Shown: positions 24,546-38,000 of the stretch, in pieces
Layout: every line of letters begins with the position of its first letter
Position numbering within the stretch: position 1 is the first letter of the stretch
Assembly (NCBI GenBank): GCA_963920575.1
Contig: OY986973.1
Location: 23,709,760-23,773,759 of the forward strand
DNA: 64,000 nt
From: Narthecium ossifragum
Lineage: Eukaryota; Streptophyta; Magnoliopsida; Dioscoreales; Nartheciaceae
Direction: 5' to 3'
The notes under the pieces: generated by a model
Told to the model about the DNA's origin: nothing
Seen by the model: only the letters and a program-made list of their open reading frames with translations
Databases searched by the model: none
Translations under genes and position numbers: made by a program

Positions 24546-27500
24546 ATGGTGCTCCTCCTCCTCCGTTTCGCCCTTCCGGTTACTTCTTCGCGGTTCCAAT
24601 CTCGCCCTCGTGAATTAGCCAGTGGGTTTGGCATCTCCGGTTCGTAATTCCGTCTCTATACCCCAAATTTGCGATTTTTCGGAATTTTTTTTGGTTATTT
24701 TTTAGGCAAGGGCTTCAATGGGCCGGATTCTACTTCTAGTTCTTTATTTTCTTGTTCTTTGGTTTCAAATGCGAGCATGGCTTAGTGTTGGTTTCTTGAG
24801 AGTATGTCATCAAGAAGATTCTATCTTTTTGGGTTCTTTTTAGCGCCTAAAAATGAACTTTTAACTTACTATTAACCGGATGTAGCTTGTCATTTATCTT
24901 CTCTTCCATCAATTATGCAACTAGTTAGATGCAAGATTATAGCGCCATCAACAGTGCTCATTAGTTAAGAGGGGCCAGTAGTAACAGTTAAGTACTAGAG
25001 TACCAGAGGAATAGGTTGTTGATTACCATTATCAGAACATGCGGCTAAACCTTTTGTCGCTCAGAGAAAGTGAAATTCTGTGTCTAGGGTCTTGATTTTG
25101 CATCTCATTGCCATAAGTTTGAGTTGTAGGGAGTTAATTCTAGCAAGATCTTTTTTTTCTGCCGATCGAATCAAGTGATTGGAGTAACTCATGGCTATCT
25201 GTGTTAGGCCTTGTTGCTTTCTTCTTTTTGAGTCACCTCAGAGGAAATGATGCTGCTAACCTTTAGAAGGGAATATGCAGATATCATTCCTGTAAGAGCT
25301 CAGTTTTTGGCTGAGAATGACCAAAACTCATCAAGAGGAGACTTCAGATATTCTAAGCGATGCTTTCTAAAGATGGCTGCATCAACAGAAGGTCGAGAAA
25401 GTGGCAAGAGGCTATCAGAAACCTGCCATGCTGCCATTCAATCTGTATCTGATTATCAGGTAGGATGGTGAGTCTTCCAAATTCTGCCTTGACTTTTCTT
25501 GCTTCAATTATACCGCTCAAACCATGATTAAAAGCTTGTGATATGAAGTAAATTCTTGGACTATTTGATTTTTTAAAACAGAGGGAATGTGAAAGGATTG
25601 CTAAGCAACAGGTGTTTAAATCATAGGTCTACATAGTACAACCTTTTATAGGCATTCTAAACAAGCTTTAGCTCTTTCACATTTGTGAAAAGAGTAGTTG
25701 CTCGCTGGAGTTGATTTAGACGTAGTTTGTTACTGAACTCTTGCCTAACCTTCAAATCAGCCTTTGCATTTCATGTCCGTGCAAACAATTACTTTTTGGC
25801 ATTAGTAAGACCATTTTGTAAAGCTTGGTAGGAAAATGCTAGTTTTAATGAAACATTCACGTGTCCTTATCCTGTTAAACTCGAATGGCATGTGGTTATA
25901 AGTTATCTCGACTTGTATCCTCCAAATTGATGGCCCTCTATTTTAATTGCTGCTTCCATTTCTCCTCTCTCAGCTAAAATGAGGAGCTGCAGAAGGATTT
26001 GACAATTTATTGAACTAAGCCCCATTTATTACCATGCGTTTAGTTTTTCACAATTGTTAACTACTTTTGTACTCATAGTACTAATTTTGTAGTGCGACAT
26101 GTTGAATGTTGTTTAAATTACTTCTTTTACGAAACAATACATCCTTCTACATTTGATGACATGGTTCTTCAATTTATTTAATTGGTTGTGCAGAGATTGG
26201 CATCATTCAGCTTTCCTAGAGCACTTCTTCTTGCCAATGCCTTAATGCTCATTCTGCCACTTGAAGCTTTGGCAGAATCATGTGAGGCTGACAACTCCTT
26301 TTTGAACATGCCTCTTCTCTTCATTATAGCCCTTGTAGGGGCTACCGTTGGGGGTAAGATTATTCTGAGCAGATGTTATCTCACTGTATGCAAATGAATT
26401 TTTGCTAAATGCAAACTCCAAAATGAAAAAAATCTCCACAAAAAGCAGGTGATATAGTAGCCTGTAAGAGCAGGTATTTTTGTAGTCTGAAATTTGCGAT
26501 CACTAGTTTACCTGCTTCAACAGACTGCAATATTCAGTTGTTTCTCTACTTATTTGATTAATTGAAGTTTTAATTCTGATGAAGCGTAAAGGAAAACTTG
26601 CAACTGAGAAGTGCAAAGCATACTTGAGACCTGCTTAGCTATGGTTCTTCCTTAAATTGATGGAATGGTTCCTTGATTGAGATAGCGTCATCTTTTCTGC
26701 ATAAACCACATATTGCTAAGTGAATTAGCTCTTAATTCACGGTTGCCTTCTGCTCTACATTTCACATTGACCAGGAAGCTCTTGCCTATGCATTTTTTAT
26801 TTAATTCATCTAGAAAACTCCATCTATCGAATAACTTTCCACTACATCACAAAAGAAAGAATTCCATGCAAACCAAACACTCCTAGCTGAGTTATTTACA
26901 CATCTTGTACTAGTTTCAGTGGTTGTAGGTCCAATTGTCCAAACCCCCTCTCTCTCTCTCGCATGAACGGGCATGCACAAAAGAATAAGTAGAAGTTAAA
27001 AGAAGATTATGTGAACCATGCTAGTTGTTATTCATTTATATCCATATGATGTGTAGGATTGCTCGCACGGCAAAGAAGAGGGGAATTGAAAAGATTGAAT
27101 GATCAGTTGCGACAGATCAATGCTGCTCTACGAAGACAAGCAAAGATAGAATCCTATGCTCCTAACTTGAGTTATGCCCCAGTTGGCAGGACAATAGAAG
27201 CAGAAGTCATTGTAGATCCAAGAAAAGAGCAAATAATTTCGAAATTACGATCTGGCAAAAATTATTTGAGGAATCAAGATCCAGATAAGGCATTCAACGA
27301 GTTCAAAGCTGCTCTTGATCTCGCACAAACATTAGGGGATTATGTTGAGGAGAAGAAGGCTGCACGTGGTTTAGGTTCGTTTCCCTTCCTCTTACAAATA
27401 ATGTGCATTTCTATGCCCATTTATTTATAGTAAATGAGACACCAAGTACAAATAGGAAATAGCATGGTCATAGTATCCAAGATTGACAAATTAATACAAA

Positions 27501-28009
27501 CACTCCTAAATAATACTGGACCAAGTTAATAGCATATAGCATAAGCACTATGACATTTTTGTTTGGTCATTTATTGGTGGACTAAACTCAGTAGTGACTA
27601 GAAGAAGCAAGCCTTGTCTATACTCTTATCATTCCTGTCTGATCTTCACAACCTGTCTATCGTTGTGTGATCCAGGATGCAGAAAGTTGTGATAACATTC
27701 ATCTATTGCTAGTATTAGTAGTGAAACACATGCAAGAACCAACTCTCCAAAAATAAGTAAAAACTCTTTATCTTGAATACTTGAACATGCTTGTTTGGTC
27801 CTTCAGGGGCATCTCTTCAGAGGCAGGGCAAATACAAGGAAGCAATAAAGTACCATTCTAAAGTCTTGGAGATATCCAAGCGAGCTGGCGAGGATTCGGG
27901 CAGCACGGAAGCCTATGGAGCAATTGCTGATTGCTATACTGAGCTTGGAGATCTCGAGCGAGCAGGAAAGTTCTATGACCAATACATTGCAAGGCTCGAG
28001 AACGATTAA
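24546..28009 (+). CDS. FLU: FLU, negative regulator of tetrapyrrole (chlorophyll) biosynthesis, chloroplast
   Basis: Five coding exons: 24546-24639, 25242-25459, 26194-26353, 27057-27374 and 27807-28009; 330 residues. The first two exons give a poorly conserved transit-peptide region. Exon 3 encodes hydrophobic segments including PLLFIIALVGATVGG, the thylakoid membrane anchor. Exon 4 starts with LLARQRRGELKRLNDQLRQI, a coiled coil, then KIESYAPNLSYAPVG. Exons 4-5 form TPR repeats, including ASLQRQGKYKEAIKYHSKV and AYGAIADCYTELGDLERAG. In Arabidopsis FLU binds glutamyl-tRNA reductase through the TPRs and blocks 5-aminolevulinate synthesis in the dark, preventing protochlorophyllide build-up. 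Agreement with Arabidopsis FLU is near complete from exon 4 onward. The exon 1 start is less certain but closes the phase exactly. Confidence 0.95.
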
Positions 28010-29071
28010 TCATGGCTTACACCGTCTTTCTAGAACACACCTCACGATTTTACGTATCAAATGATGTCGATGATTAGCTGAGATCCTTCTCCCATTTCGG
28101 ATTTTTCGGTTTTTGCACATTTCTGAACATTGCAGTATGTCAAAGCCTTGTGTTCCTGCTAAAGGATTTCATGTGCTGTTTTGAGTTTAGAAGTAGTGAA
28201 AGAAGATATCCTGCTGGTCTTTGTAGCATCCATCTTTTGTAAAAAACATTGTCAAAATCCTAATCAGAACGAGCAAGATACACGGGGGCTGCAATTTTCT
28301 TACATTCATCCATGTATTTTTCCAGTTGGATGACAAACTTCAGCTCAAATCTTAAGTTTCCATCTCTGCTCTGCCAAGTCTCAAGCCTTCTATATGATTT
28401 TAATCCCAGAGTTCTCTAGGGAGGTGATGCTAAATGTATGGGGTATCTTCTTTCTTCTGGCCCAGTACAACTCATTCCCAATAATTTCTAGAACGAAAAA
28501 GTTTGCATACTTGTTCTAGCATTCTTTTTCAAAGGCCACAAGGATCTATCTATGAAAAGCATGATACTTGAATTGCAACGGTTTTGAGCTCAGTATTAGT
28601 GCAATCCAGTTGTTTAGCTTTAGTTGTACCACCAACTTTGCAGTTGGACGTTCATCACCAAGAATTTGTCGTGAACACCAAAATCATGTCACCAGAATAG
28701 GACCTATGATTAATTGGAAGGGAGAAAAACACTCTAGAGATATAGATAAAGCAACACTTCTGACATTTGGAAGCGGGGCAAAAAAATTAAAGTGCCGAGA
28801 ATCATAGAGAGGATCTAACTCTAAAGATTATCCAAAAGAAGATTCTATTACATCAGCAGCACTTCCCTCCAGAAATCAGTAGCACATCAACAAGGTAAAT
28901 TTCAGGATTAGCGAAAAGATAATTTGATTACATCAGTGCCACTAGTACTCCAAAATGCAGGGCTACCTCAGGTGAATTTTAAGTGAACTATTAACAAAAC
29001 TATATAGAGCAGCACAGCATGGAGCATTGTCGACGTTATCTTTGAAGCCCACCAGATAAGTTATCTACGCC
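28010..29071. other. Convergent intergenic region between FLU and EDM2
   Basis: It contains both 3' UTRs. A 79-codon open frame near 28568-28804 has no recognisable similarity. Nothing else was seen. Confidence 0.65.
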
Positions 29072-32000
29072 TCAGTCATCAAGCCAACCTGATGAGCCTT
29101 GCTGAGGGTATGGATGTCGCAGCCCGGGTGCGAAGCTCATGGAATTAGGTGGCATGTCTCTCCGCATCCCAGGAATGTCATGGACATCGTGAGGTGGACC
29201 AGGGGGGAAAGCACCCTGCCTGGGATAATTCGTCGCCTCGAGCTGGGGGGCATACCGCTGCATAGCCGACAACCCAATGGGTGAACTCGAGAGCCCATAG
29301 GTCGATGAAGGGAAACTACCCGACTGGCTGAAAGTAGAGTCCGGTCTGCTCAATGAAAACCTGCTTCTTTGGATGAAGTCATCCTGGCTCTTAGCGCTGC
29401 CATATAACCTAATCTGTGAATGTACATCTGGTTCTGGTCTCCCATACCCACTATAATCGTGGATATATGGATTCCTGCCATAGCCATCACTACTGCCATC
29501 TCTCCTATAGTCTGGAAGCCGCTCCTCTGACCTCTGAACTCCATAATCAAGATTTCCGAGCAATCCACTGGACAGATTATGTCTACCACTGTTAAAGGTG
29601 TACTTCTCTGTAACTCCATGGATGTCATTGTCAAAAACACTAATGCTTCTTCCCCCTACAAATTCTGATCCAACCATCCCAGCCCCAGAGAATGCATTGT
29701 GATTGAATGCCCTCTCGGAGGGAGTGTGAAGCAGTTCCAAAGAGTGAGCACCTTCAAATGAATTTGTAAATCCACTTCTATGAGGTGAAATGCTCATGTC
29801 TGATGTATAATCTAGTTTCTTAGCTGGCGAACCCTCATCTTTTTGCTTTGCCCTTCTTCTCTTCCGAGACTTGGTCTTTTGTTTCTCCAGGAATTTCTTC
29901 TTGTCTTCATTCTTTGCATCATTGCCACCTCTCATCCTCATAACATCCCCTTCTGGGGATCTTCTCCCATTGCTAGAATCTGCATTCTTACCTCCTTCCG
30001 GCCTAACCTCCTTTTCTTCTGTGAACTTTCCGGTCAGGGTATGTTCCGCATGCCTGCTGCTTTCTCTTCTAACCTCCTTCTCTGCATCCATGTCTTGCTT
30101 CTCTGAAAGAGCATCTGCCATACTTTTTATAGAGTTTTCTTCGGTAAAAGCGTTTAGCTCTGCAGAAATGTGACCCTCCTTCAGAGCTATGGCTTTGTGC
30201 TTTGCAGTCCAATCAGCTCGGCTCCACAGGGAGAGCACAGGTGGATTCACATTCCACTGGTCAATTTGCTTGTCATCCGCATCCACCGAGCCAGGTAAGT
30301 AAAAGGACTGAATAAGAGAAAGGTAAAGTGGTTACAGCACCAACATAACTCCTCCTGACAAGACACCATGGACATTTATGAGGAATAAGCATGAACGGAT
30401 GGTAATTCTACCTTTCCAGAGAGTATTTTCTCATCCTCCCAAACTAAATCATATTGTAACTTCCTCTTCTCATCAAGCCTGGTCACATGAAAAAATTACG
30501 TGTGATAACAAAAGGCATTATTTATTTGGAGTTTATTTCCAAGGAAGGAAGAGTGACAAATGGGTATACCTTTGAGTCTCCTTTGGAACTATAAGGATAA
30601 TAAGCTTCGGCTTGAACACTAGAGCTTTGTCAATAAATCTATTGGCAAGAGCTGCTTTGAAACCAAAAGGAGGATTGAGCCCCATGATCTGTTCATGGTT
30701 GCATATTCCACTTTAAAACAAAGTACCTTAAATCATGAATTACATTGCTGCTCACATGCTATGTGCCAATGACTATGAGTGTCAAAATGTTCTGCACTGG
30801 TTGGCACGACCTATGCCAACACGAGATGTACGCTACCGCTGGAAGTTGGTATAGTACGTAATGGTCGGCACAAACCGTTCCAACCAGAATAAAAATTCAT
30901 GTCTTTTAACTTCTATACACCATGAACTGATAGATGCTAATGTAAAGGTCTACATTCATACCAATTGAGATCCAGCAGGTAATTCCTTCGGCTGCACCTT
31001 CATCCAATCTCTCATTTCAAAACTGAAGTCATTCTGCAAAACAATCCCCATATGTTATGGCCACAACAAGAGTAGCTTAAAACTACCCAAACACTATTAT
31101 GTGTATCAAATAAGTTGCAGATATTTGACGTTTAATATTATGCGCTTAAAAAAAACAAAAGGAGCAAACCAAGGATTGCAGTGCCAGAGGCACATGTCAT
31201 GCCGGCTGCTACTGGCACCAGCCAACCCTATGTGTCCACAGCACGACAAGAATGGGAATAGCCTTGTGAATATTTTGTATGCCAAAAAATAGTATGGAAA
31301 GGAAATGCCCTTATGGATGTTTGGTATGCCAAAACAAAGATGGCAACAGAATGGAAATGTGGAGAAGATGGAGTTTTCACTTTTAATCCAACGGCCGTTA
31401 TCAGTATCATCGAACAATTGTAATAAAGAGGGTATTTGTGTAATCTGGCCAACATTGACCATTCTTGGAAGAAAGATATAAAGATTTCTCTCTTGGAGAA
31501 AGGAGTCCCAGACCCATCCCGGCAAGAAAGCCCGTTCTTACTCCCATCCTTAAAAGTCAATCAAAGATGGGAATGAGAACCACCGTTCCCATTCCCAATC
31601 CCATGGTGAAACGCGCAACCAAACACGCAATGCTTTTGCTTTTGTTATCGGCGTTGGATCCTGGGCTGTTCGACACCAAGTTGAGCCGACTGACTCAAGC
31701 CGGTGCCGAGCGGCACATCAGCGACCCTTTCAGTGCCCAAGCCTGGATAGAAAGCTGAGTCCGTCCCCCACCAACTCAAAAAAAGCTGGCCGGCGGCATT
31801 GTATTCATCGAAGCCAACAAAAAGTTGAATTATCAGAAACAGTCAAAAGTTAATCAAAAAAGTATTCGAACAAAAATGAGTGCCCCCACAAAATCCCACT
31901 CGAAGATCTTCACAGTCAACAGTCGTGTCCATATCCTTCAGAGCAAATCGTGACAAAAGATAGACTAAGCAAAGGCCAAAGAACCTATTCCCAAAACCAG

Positions 32001-35000
32001 GTAACAAGATAATATATGTTTACAAAGTGCAAAAAACCAACCACACTGCTCCCAAATGAAGAGGCCCTAGCACAAAACTAACCACCTTACCCTCTCCATA
32101 CCAACAAATTGTCGAAAACTTTGCTCAAGAAGTACTGATCGCTAGAGCGTATTTTTCAATTAAAATCCAACAGCCACACATGCCACAATTTTTTCCTTTC
32201 CTTTTAAGCACAAATCTAACCCACAGTTTTCTTTGCTTTTTCAGTCCAAACTAACGCACATATGAAATAGATGAATCCATCCATTACTCTAGATCTCCTA
32301 CACTTATCTAAGAATAAACCCTATAAATGCTGTTAAGCCTCTATTCGAATACTCTTCAGAAATCAACATACATAACTTATAGAGTAGCTTCGACCCAAGT
32401 CTTTCATTCTATAGAAGAATGCATCAATCTTAGTTCAATATATTATCCCAAGAATCGATTTAGACCAGTAATATATAACTAAAGTTCATATCAAAGACGG
32501 ATAATTTAAAACTGTGATACATGTGAATAGCAAAACATAAGATAACTAGCCCCCCATCAAAGGCCAATGTCATACTATTTTTTTGAAGATCATGATAATT
32601 TCAACTTTGAGGTAAAGGAGAGAACATGAAACTCCAATTTACAAGGAAACAGAATCAAAACATGTGCCAATAGGCAATAACTACCTTCGGCGGTATGAGG
32701 TCATAATTCCTAAATGAGCACCTTTTCCCAACAACATCAAGCGTGTCTTTCATGAGCTGACTGAAGTCATTTGAGCCGCAGCAGAAGTCGACTATCTATA
32801 AAGAGACAAATTCTATCAGAAGAAATTTACCTATCATAGAGCATCACATATCAATATAAAAAAGCGAATTTACCTAGGTTATATGTGTGCATATTTGATG
32901 TTTAGTATACCCATTATAATGCTCACACTTTTCCTCGATTGAGTTATAGTTGTGATTGACGTATTCTTCAAACTCAATTCTTGTGTGAATACTTCTTGTC
33001 AAAATAATTCCATCTAATCTGCTGATAATGATATAATTTTAAGTATCAGGAAAAACCGAATCACTTTGGTCAAAGCAATTAAGCATTGGCCAAAACCAAT
33101 TTAAAACAGAACCCAAAACTAGTATATGGCTTGGTGGTGGGGACACCAAATGTGCGCCGGCGGCGCCAGGGACTCATCCAACCACCCTCACTATGGTTGG
33201 ATGATTACTTGTGATATGAGGATTCGGCTTCCACATGTTGACTTGGATCTTTTGATGCATTATCAGAGCCGTACTCCCTATACTCGACAGGGTCGAGTCC
33301 CCTCACCCCGGGAGAGTTGATGCGAACACCACCTATTTTGAGTCCTAGCCCATTTTATTAGAGTCTTTGCATTTGAGCTTGAGTTTTGTTGTTATTTGGG
33401 TTCAGTTCATTTGAGACTGTTTTGGTTGAGTCGGTTCCCTTACCCTACAAAAGGAGACCTAGTTATGTCTTGGGAGGATATTATGAATGAAGAAAACATT
33501 TGCAAACATTTGCTTCCCTCTAAACTCTCTCCTGGTTCCCTGCCTCCTCCTTCCTTCCCCTCCTTCTCCTTCCCCTCTTTCCTCTTTCCTCTTCCCTCTC
33601 CTCCCATCTTCCCAACTAGTTCTAGCTGACAGCCTGCATCACTTGGTTCTAATGCATAACCGATTCTGGGCCATTTTGGACCCATCTAGGTCCTTTTCGC
33701 CCAAAGCAAGTAACAAATGACTGAAATGCATCTGGTTGACCTATTAACTTGCATCAGGTCAAACTCGAGTTGATTTGTCCCAGCAGTCAGATAAAAAATC
33801 GGATACAGCTTAATTAACATAACACAACACCAAAACCATTGTCTATCTCCACTTTACCACCAAAATCCTTACTGCTAATCCCACAACTTACATCCTAATC
33901 CATGCTACAAGTGTCTGGAAATGAAAGGCAACTAGGAAGCATCCAGAGACAACAAATGGTCGGATGACAAGGTACCCAATTGTCTACAGACTGGAGTTTC
34001 TATTTACTCTACCCTAGCCCTGAACTGTGGATGTAGTGACTACTGACTACAACTATCCTGGAGGCCACAACTCCTGCAATCACTGCAGCTGCAGGCAGTG
34101 GCTGCCACTATGGCTAAATTTGCAGGCCCCACAAGCGAGGGCTAGTTCCATTGGGAGTTTGACTTTTAGTAATTTTCAAACTTCTGCTAATGCAACTATT
34201 GCATATTCCTTCTAACAAAAGGCTAATTATGATATTATCCTCTATGGAAGTCCTAGATATCACATTTCTCTTTAGAACCCCTCGTCTGTCATATTTATCT
34301 GAGACTAGTTTCTTTGCAATATTCGGCATTTTCCTTGTGATCCATTATTAAGTATGGGCGAGATGTGTAGATGGGTGATTGCTAAGTTCCCTAAACTTTT
34401 AGGACACGAACATGCACAAGCCTCGGTTCCTTCCTAGATCTTCTAGAAGCCTATGAAAGTTCTTCTTTGATCCAAAAGCTCCTCTTTCACAATGTTCTTC
34501 ACCTATTGCTCCCCTCACAAGTCCTTAGCAGCCTCCTTATATGGAAACTCTTTATTTACAAGACTCAGAAATCATTTCTTTGCTCTCCAAGATTGGATTT
34601 TTCCCAAGACTGTCTACTTCACTGAGCATGGTAATTCAAAAACCCTTGAAAAACCAATTCGATCCTCAACTCTCCATCACCATCTTCTTTAGCTCTAAGA
34701 AAAACACATCTCTTCATCCCATGCTTGGAGGTTTTCTAGGATTAACTCCACCAAAACGCATCAAATGTCTCCCATTCCCATCTCACATTTTAAGATTCAG
34801 CACATTCTTCATATACATCAGCTCCGAGAATAGAAGTGGTTCGTTTTGTTTCTATATGAAATTCAACGATTTCATTTGTGTTCATGTTGGCCCGCGGGAA
34901 AGGCAAGGAAGAAAGCTGCTAGGGCTCTTAGTCCTAGATTCTAGTTAGGCAGCCAGTCCCAAGCAACTAAGTGTAAAGAGGACGAAGGAGAGGATGGCTG

Positions 35001-38000
35001 ATCTAATCATTACGGGCCCTTACCGGAAGGTGTTGACTTGAAAGAGCAGGAGGACTAGGCTTTTACACACCTATTGGAGGGTTGACCATTGTAGGACTCA
35101 TTACCATGCCCATTACAATACCCACTTCTGGAACCCTCTTTCTTATTCTCTATCTTCTCCAACTCCTCTTCCTCATTGCTATCGCTACCATCCAAGACAA
35201 TGAAAATGAGGTAATCCAAAAACAACCCTAAAGTATGCAGCATCAGCAAAAGGGTTGACAGAACCCTGGAACAAATGGAGAACTTCTTGATGGACAAAAG
35301 GAACAACACAAGCCCAAAAAAAGGACAGGGGAAGTGACAGAGCTTTGAACCAACTGTAGCCAATTTCACCAAGTACTATCCAATCAGTGTCGCCATTAAA
35401 AACCTAGCCTCAAGAGATGAACGAAATAAAAGAGAATACAGAAGAGAAAGTTTACTATTTGAGAGCATTTAGACTTTTGAAAGCTTGCTTAAAATTAAAA
35501 TTTTGATTATAATTATTTTGCTAAACAAGACAGTAAGAATAAAGATAAGAGTTAATTACATCCTCAAAAGCTTCGTCTTTACAGAAAGGACCCCTCAAAT
35601 CTTCCTTTGTACAAAATTATCCCCCACAATCTCAAAATTGCTCAAAAATATCAATCTGTCACCTTTAGTCGGGTAAACTAACCTAACCATAGTGAAATCT
35701 TAACCAAACAATAAAAAGTATCAACAATACCCCTCAACCCCCTCTCACCTCTCTCTCCCCATGCATCTCTCTCTTCAGGATCTCTCTCTCCCACGCAGTG
35801 GATTTCTCTCTCCTCCCTCTCTCCGTTCTATAGAAAATAAAATTATTTTTTCCCTATATTAAAACACCTCTTAATTTATACGGGGGCAAATATATCTTCT
35901 AGCTATTGCCGTTAGCTTTAACGGCAAAGAGAAAATATTTGCAGAATATTCGCTAGAAACTAACCTAGGGATATTTTCTAGCACTTTTGGGGAGGGGGGA
36001 TAATTTTGTAAATAGGAAGATTCGAGGGACATTTCTGTAAATACGAAGTTTTTGAGGGATAGATATGTAATTAACCCATATGACTCTAATTTTCACTATG
36101 CGGGAGGACCTAAGATAGTTTGACCAGTGCACGGGGGAATGTGACATTTGGGATTTAGGACTTTTATAAGGGTAAATATGACACTATCCTTCTATAAATA
36201 TCAAAACTAGAACCACCTAGACCAAATTTGAAATACCCGAAACTGCCGAAGCATTCCACTTTGTCTAGGTCGCAAACTAAAACTCCAAACCATGGAAAAG
36301 CCACTCGAAGGGTTTAACTCTACATAATATGTTAGAACCTAAAGAAAATTGCTTTTTATTCAGACATCTTATCAATAGGTTTTCAATCACTAATATGGTT
36401 TTCTTAATTCACATTACCGATATATTTCACTCATTGAACAGTTTGATATGTCAATCGAATTAAAACATATTAATGGCAAAGAAGCAAACTACATAGCTAA
36501 GAACGTCTGTAATATACACAAATGACATAAATTTGACTTCCATAGAAAGAGAGTGTCCTCACCGTATCACCTTCTTGTACATACCATTGAAGCTTCTGTA
36601 CAATCTGCATTTGAAGACAGTAAAATGATAAGACCCAACACTCTTCAACACAATATTAAACTATAGCTACATGCAATGCCATAAAAACAAAAAACAAACT
36701 CGTTTCATATCAGTCAAAGAGACACAGTCAACGCCTTACAACAACAAAAAGTTCCCCATTCACTGGTTGCCAAATCAAATGAACAATATTTTGAATTTTT
36801 GAGCAAATTACAGTAATACCTGAAATATAGGTTGTTCATAGTAAATATACCACAATTATGGTAACATTGAGTCAATATAACAACACTGGCATGGATGGCA
36901 TGAATAAAAGATAAACTTGTAGCACAAGCAAGACAATTCTCAATGAAAAGCTAATTAGACATCCAAATCCCGAATTTCATGAAAAAGAGAACAACCTATC
37001 CTATTATGATTGCTGTCAATTGCTCGATTGCTCTAATAGATTATCAATAAGAGCTAAAAATATTGAAACCAGGCATAATATCAATAAAACCCTCACCCAA
37101 ACTTGATTATAACATGCTATTGTGGTCTCCAACCTTTAAAACTTTAGTTTTTGCGATAACATTTATATCCTAATGTCACGTTCTTTGCCTTAGATTCTGA
37201 TTCACTTCCCTATTGACTATTGTGACTTTTTAATTCTCGATTTACAGAAATTTATTGCAACCTTATCTAAGAAGTGTGCATAGTCTGTAACTTGTGAGAC
37301 CATGTCACTATACATGCATAAGGGACGTTCTTATCCTTATGCTCATTTAGACCACGTTCGTTTCATGGGATAAAATATGGGAAGATATGATTTCCCAGGA
37401 GCATATATCCTGTAAGGGGTGAAACATCTGTTGCTTTTCTTTATGATTCAATTATTCCAATAGAGGAAATTTGCAGATCACGAAAGCAGAAGACAGAAAA
37501 AAGCTAGGCGTTCAAGAAAGAACATAAAATCCAGATTCATACCTCCGTAAGCTTCTCCAGTTTTGTGAAGTGACGACCATATGATGTGTAGCACATGCCA
37601 TGCAGGAAAGGTGCCAGATAAACTCTCAACTTGTTCTGCAAAAATGCCAACCGTACATGTTCAAAGGATGTCAAGAACCATTTCTGGCCTCTTTGGGTAT
37701 ATTGGCATATTGACTTGTTACCAAAATGATCGAGAGTTTCAACATTGTATCAATATTTTAACACAAGAACAGCTCTAGGGATTAACGCTCTGTTAACATG
37801 CCATAAACTTAGAACGAAACAGTAACTTTGGCGTTGAAGTTGTATGCTAGCTCAGGAGATTTGAGTCTCAAAGATTCTTTAGACCTCAGAATGTTGGCAG
37901 GAGAAGCCTAACCTCATTTGTCTCACCCGTTTGATTTTTTTTATCCACAACTTGCTAAGAAAGTGAATTCCATGGACTTGTATTAAGGCATAATGACTGT

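Noticed and set aside
29099..30173. Plus-strand frames opposite EDM2 exon 18
   Set aside because: Shadows of the sense exon with no domain or splice support.
33396..33720. Frames rich in Pro/Ser or Lys/Glu
   Set aside because: Low-complexity pyrimidine tract within an EDM2 intron.
35055..35372. Minus-strand 105-codon frame in EDM2 intron 13
   Set aside because: Hydrophobic stretch and acidic tail but no family match; chance frame is more likely.
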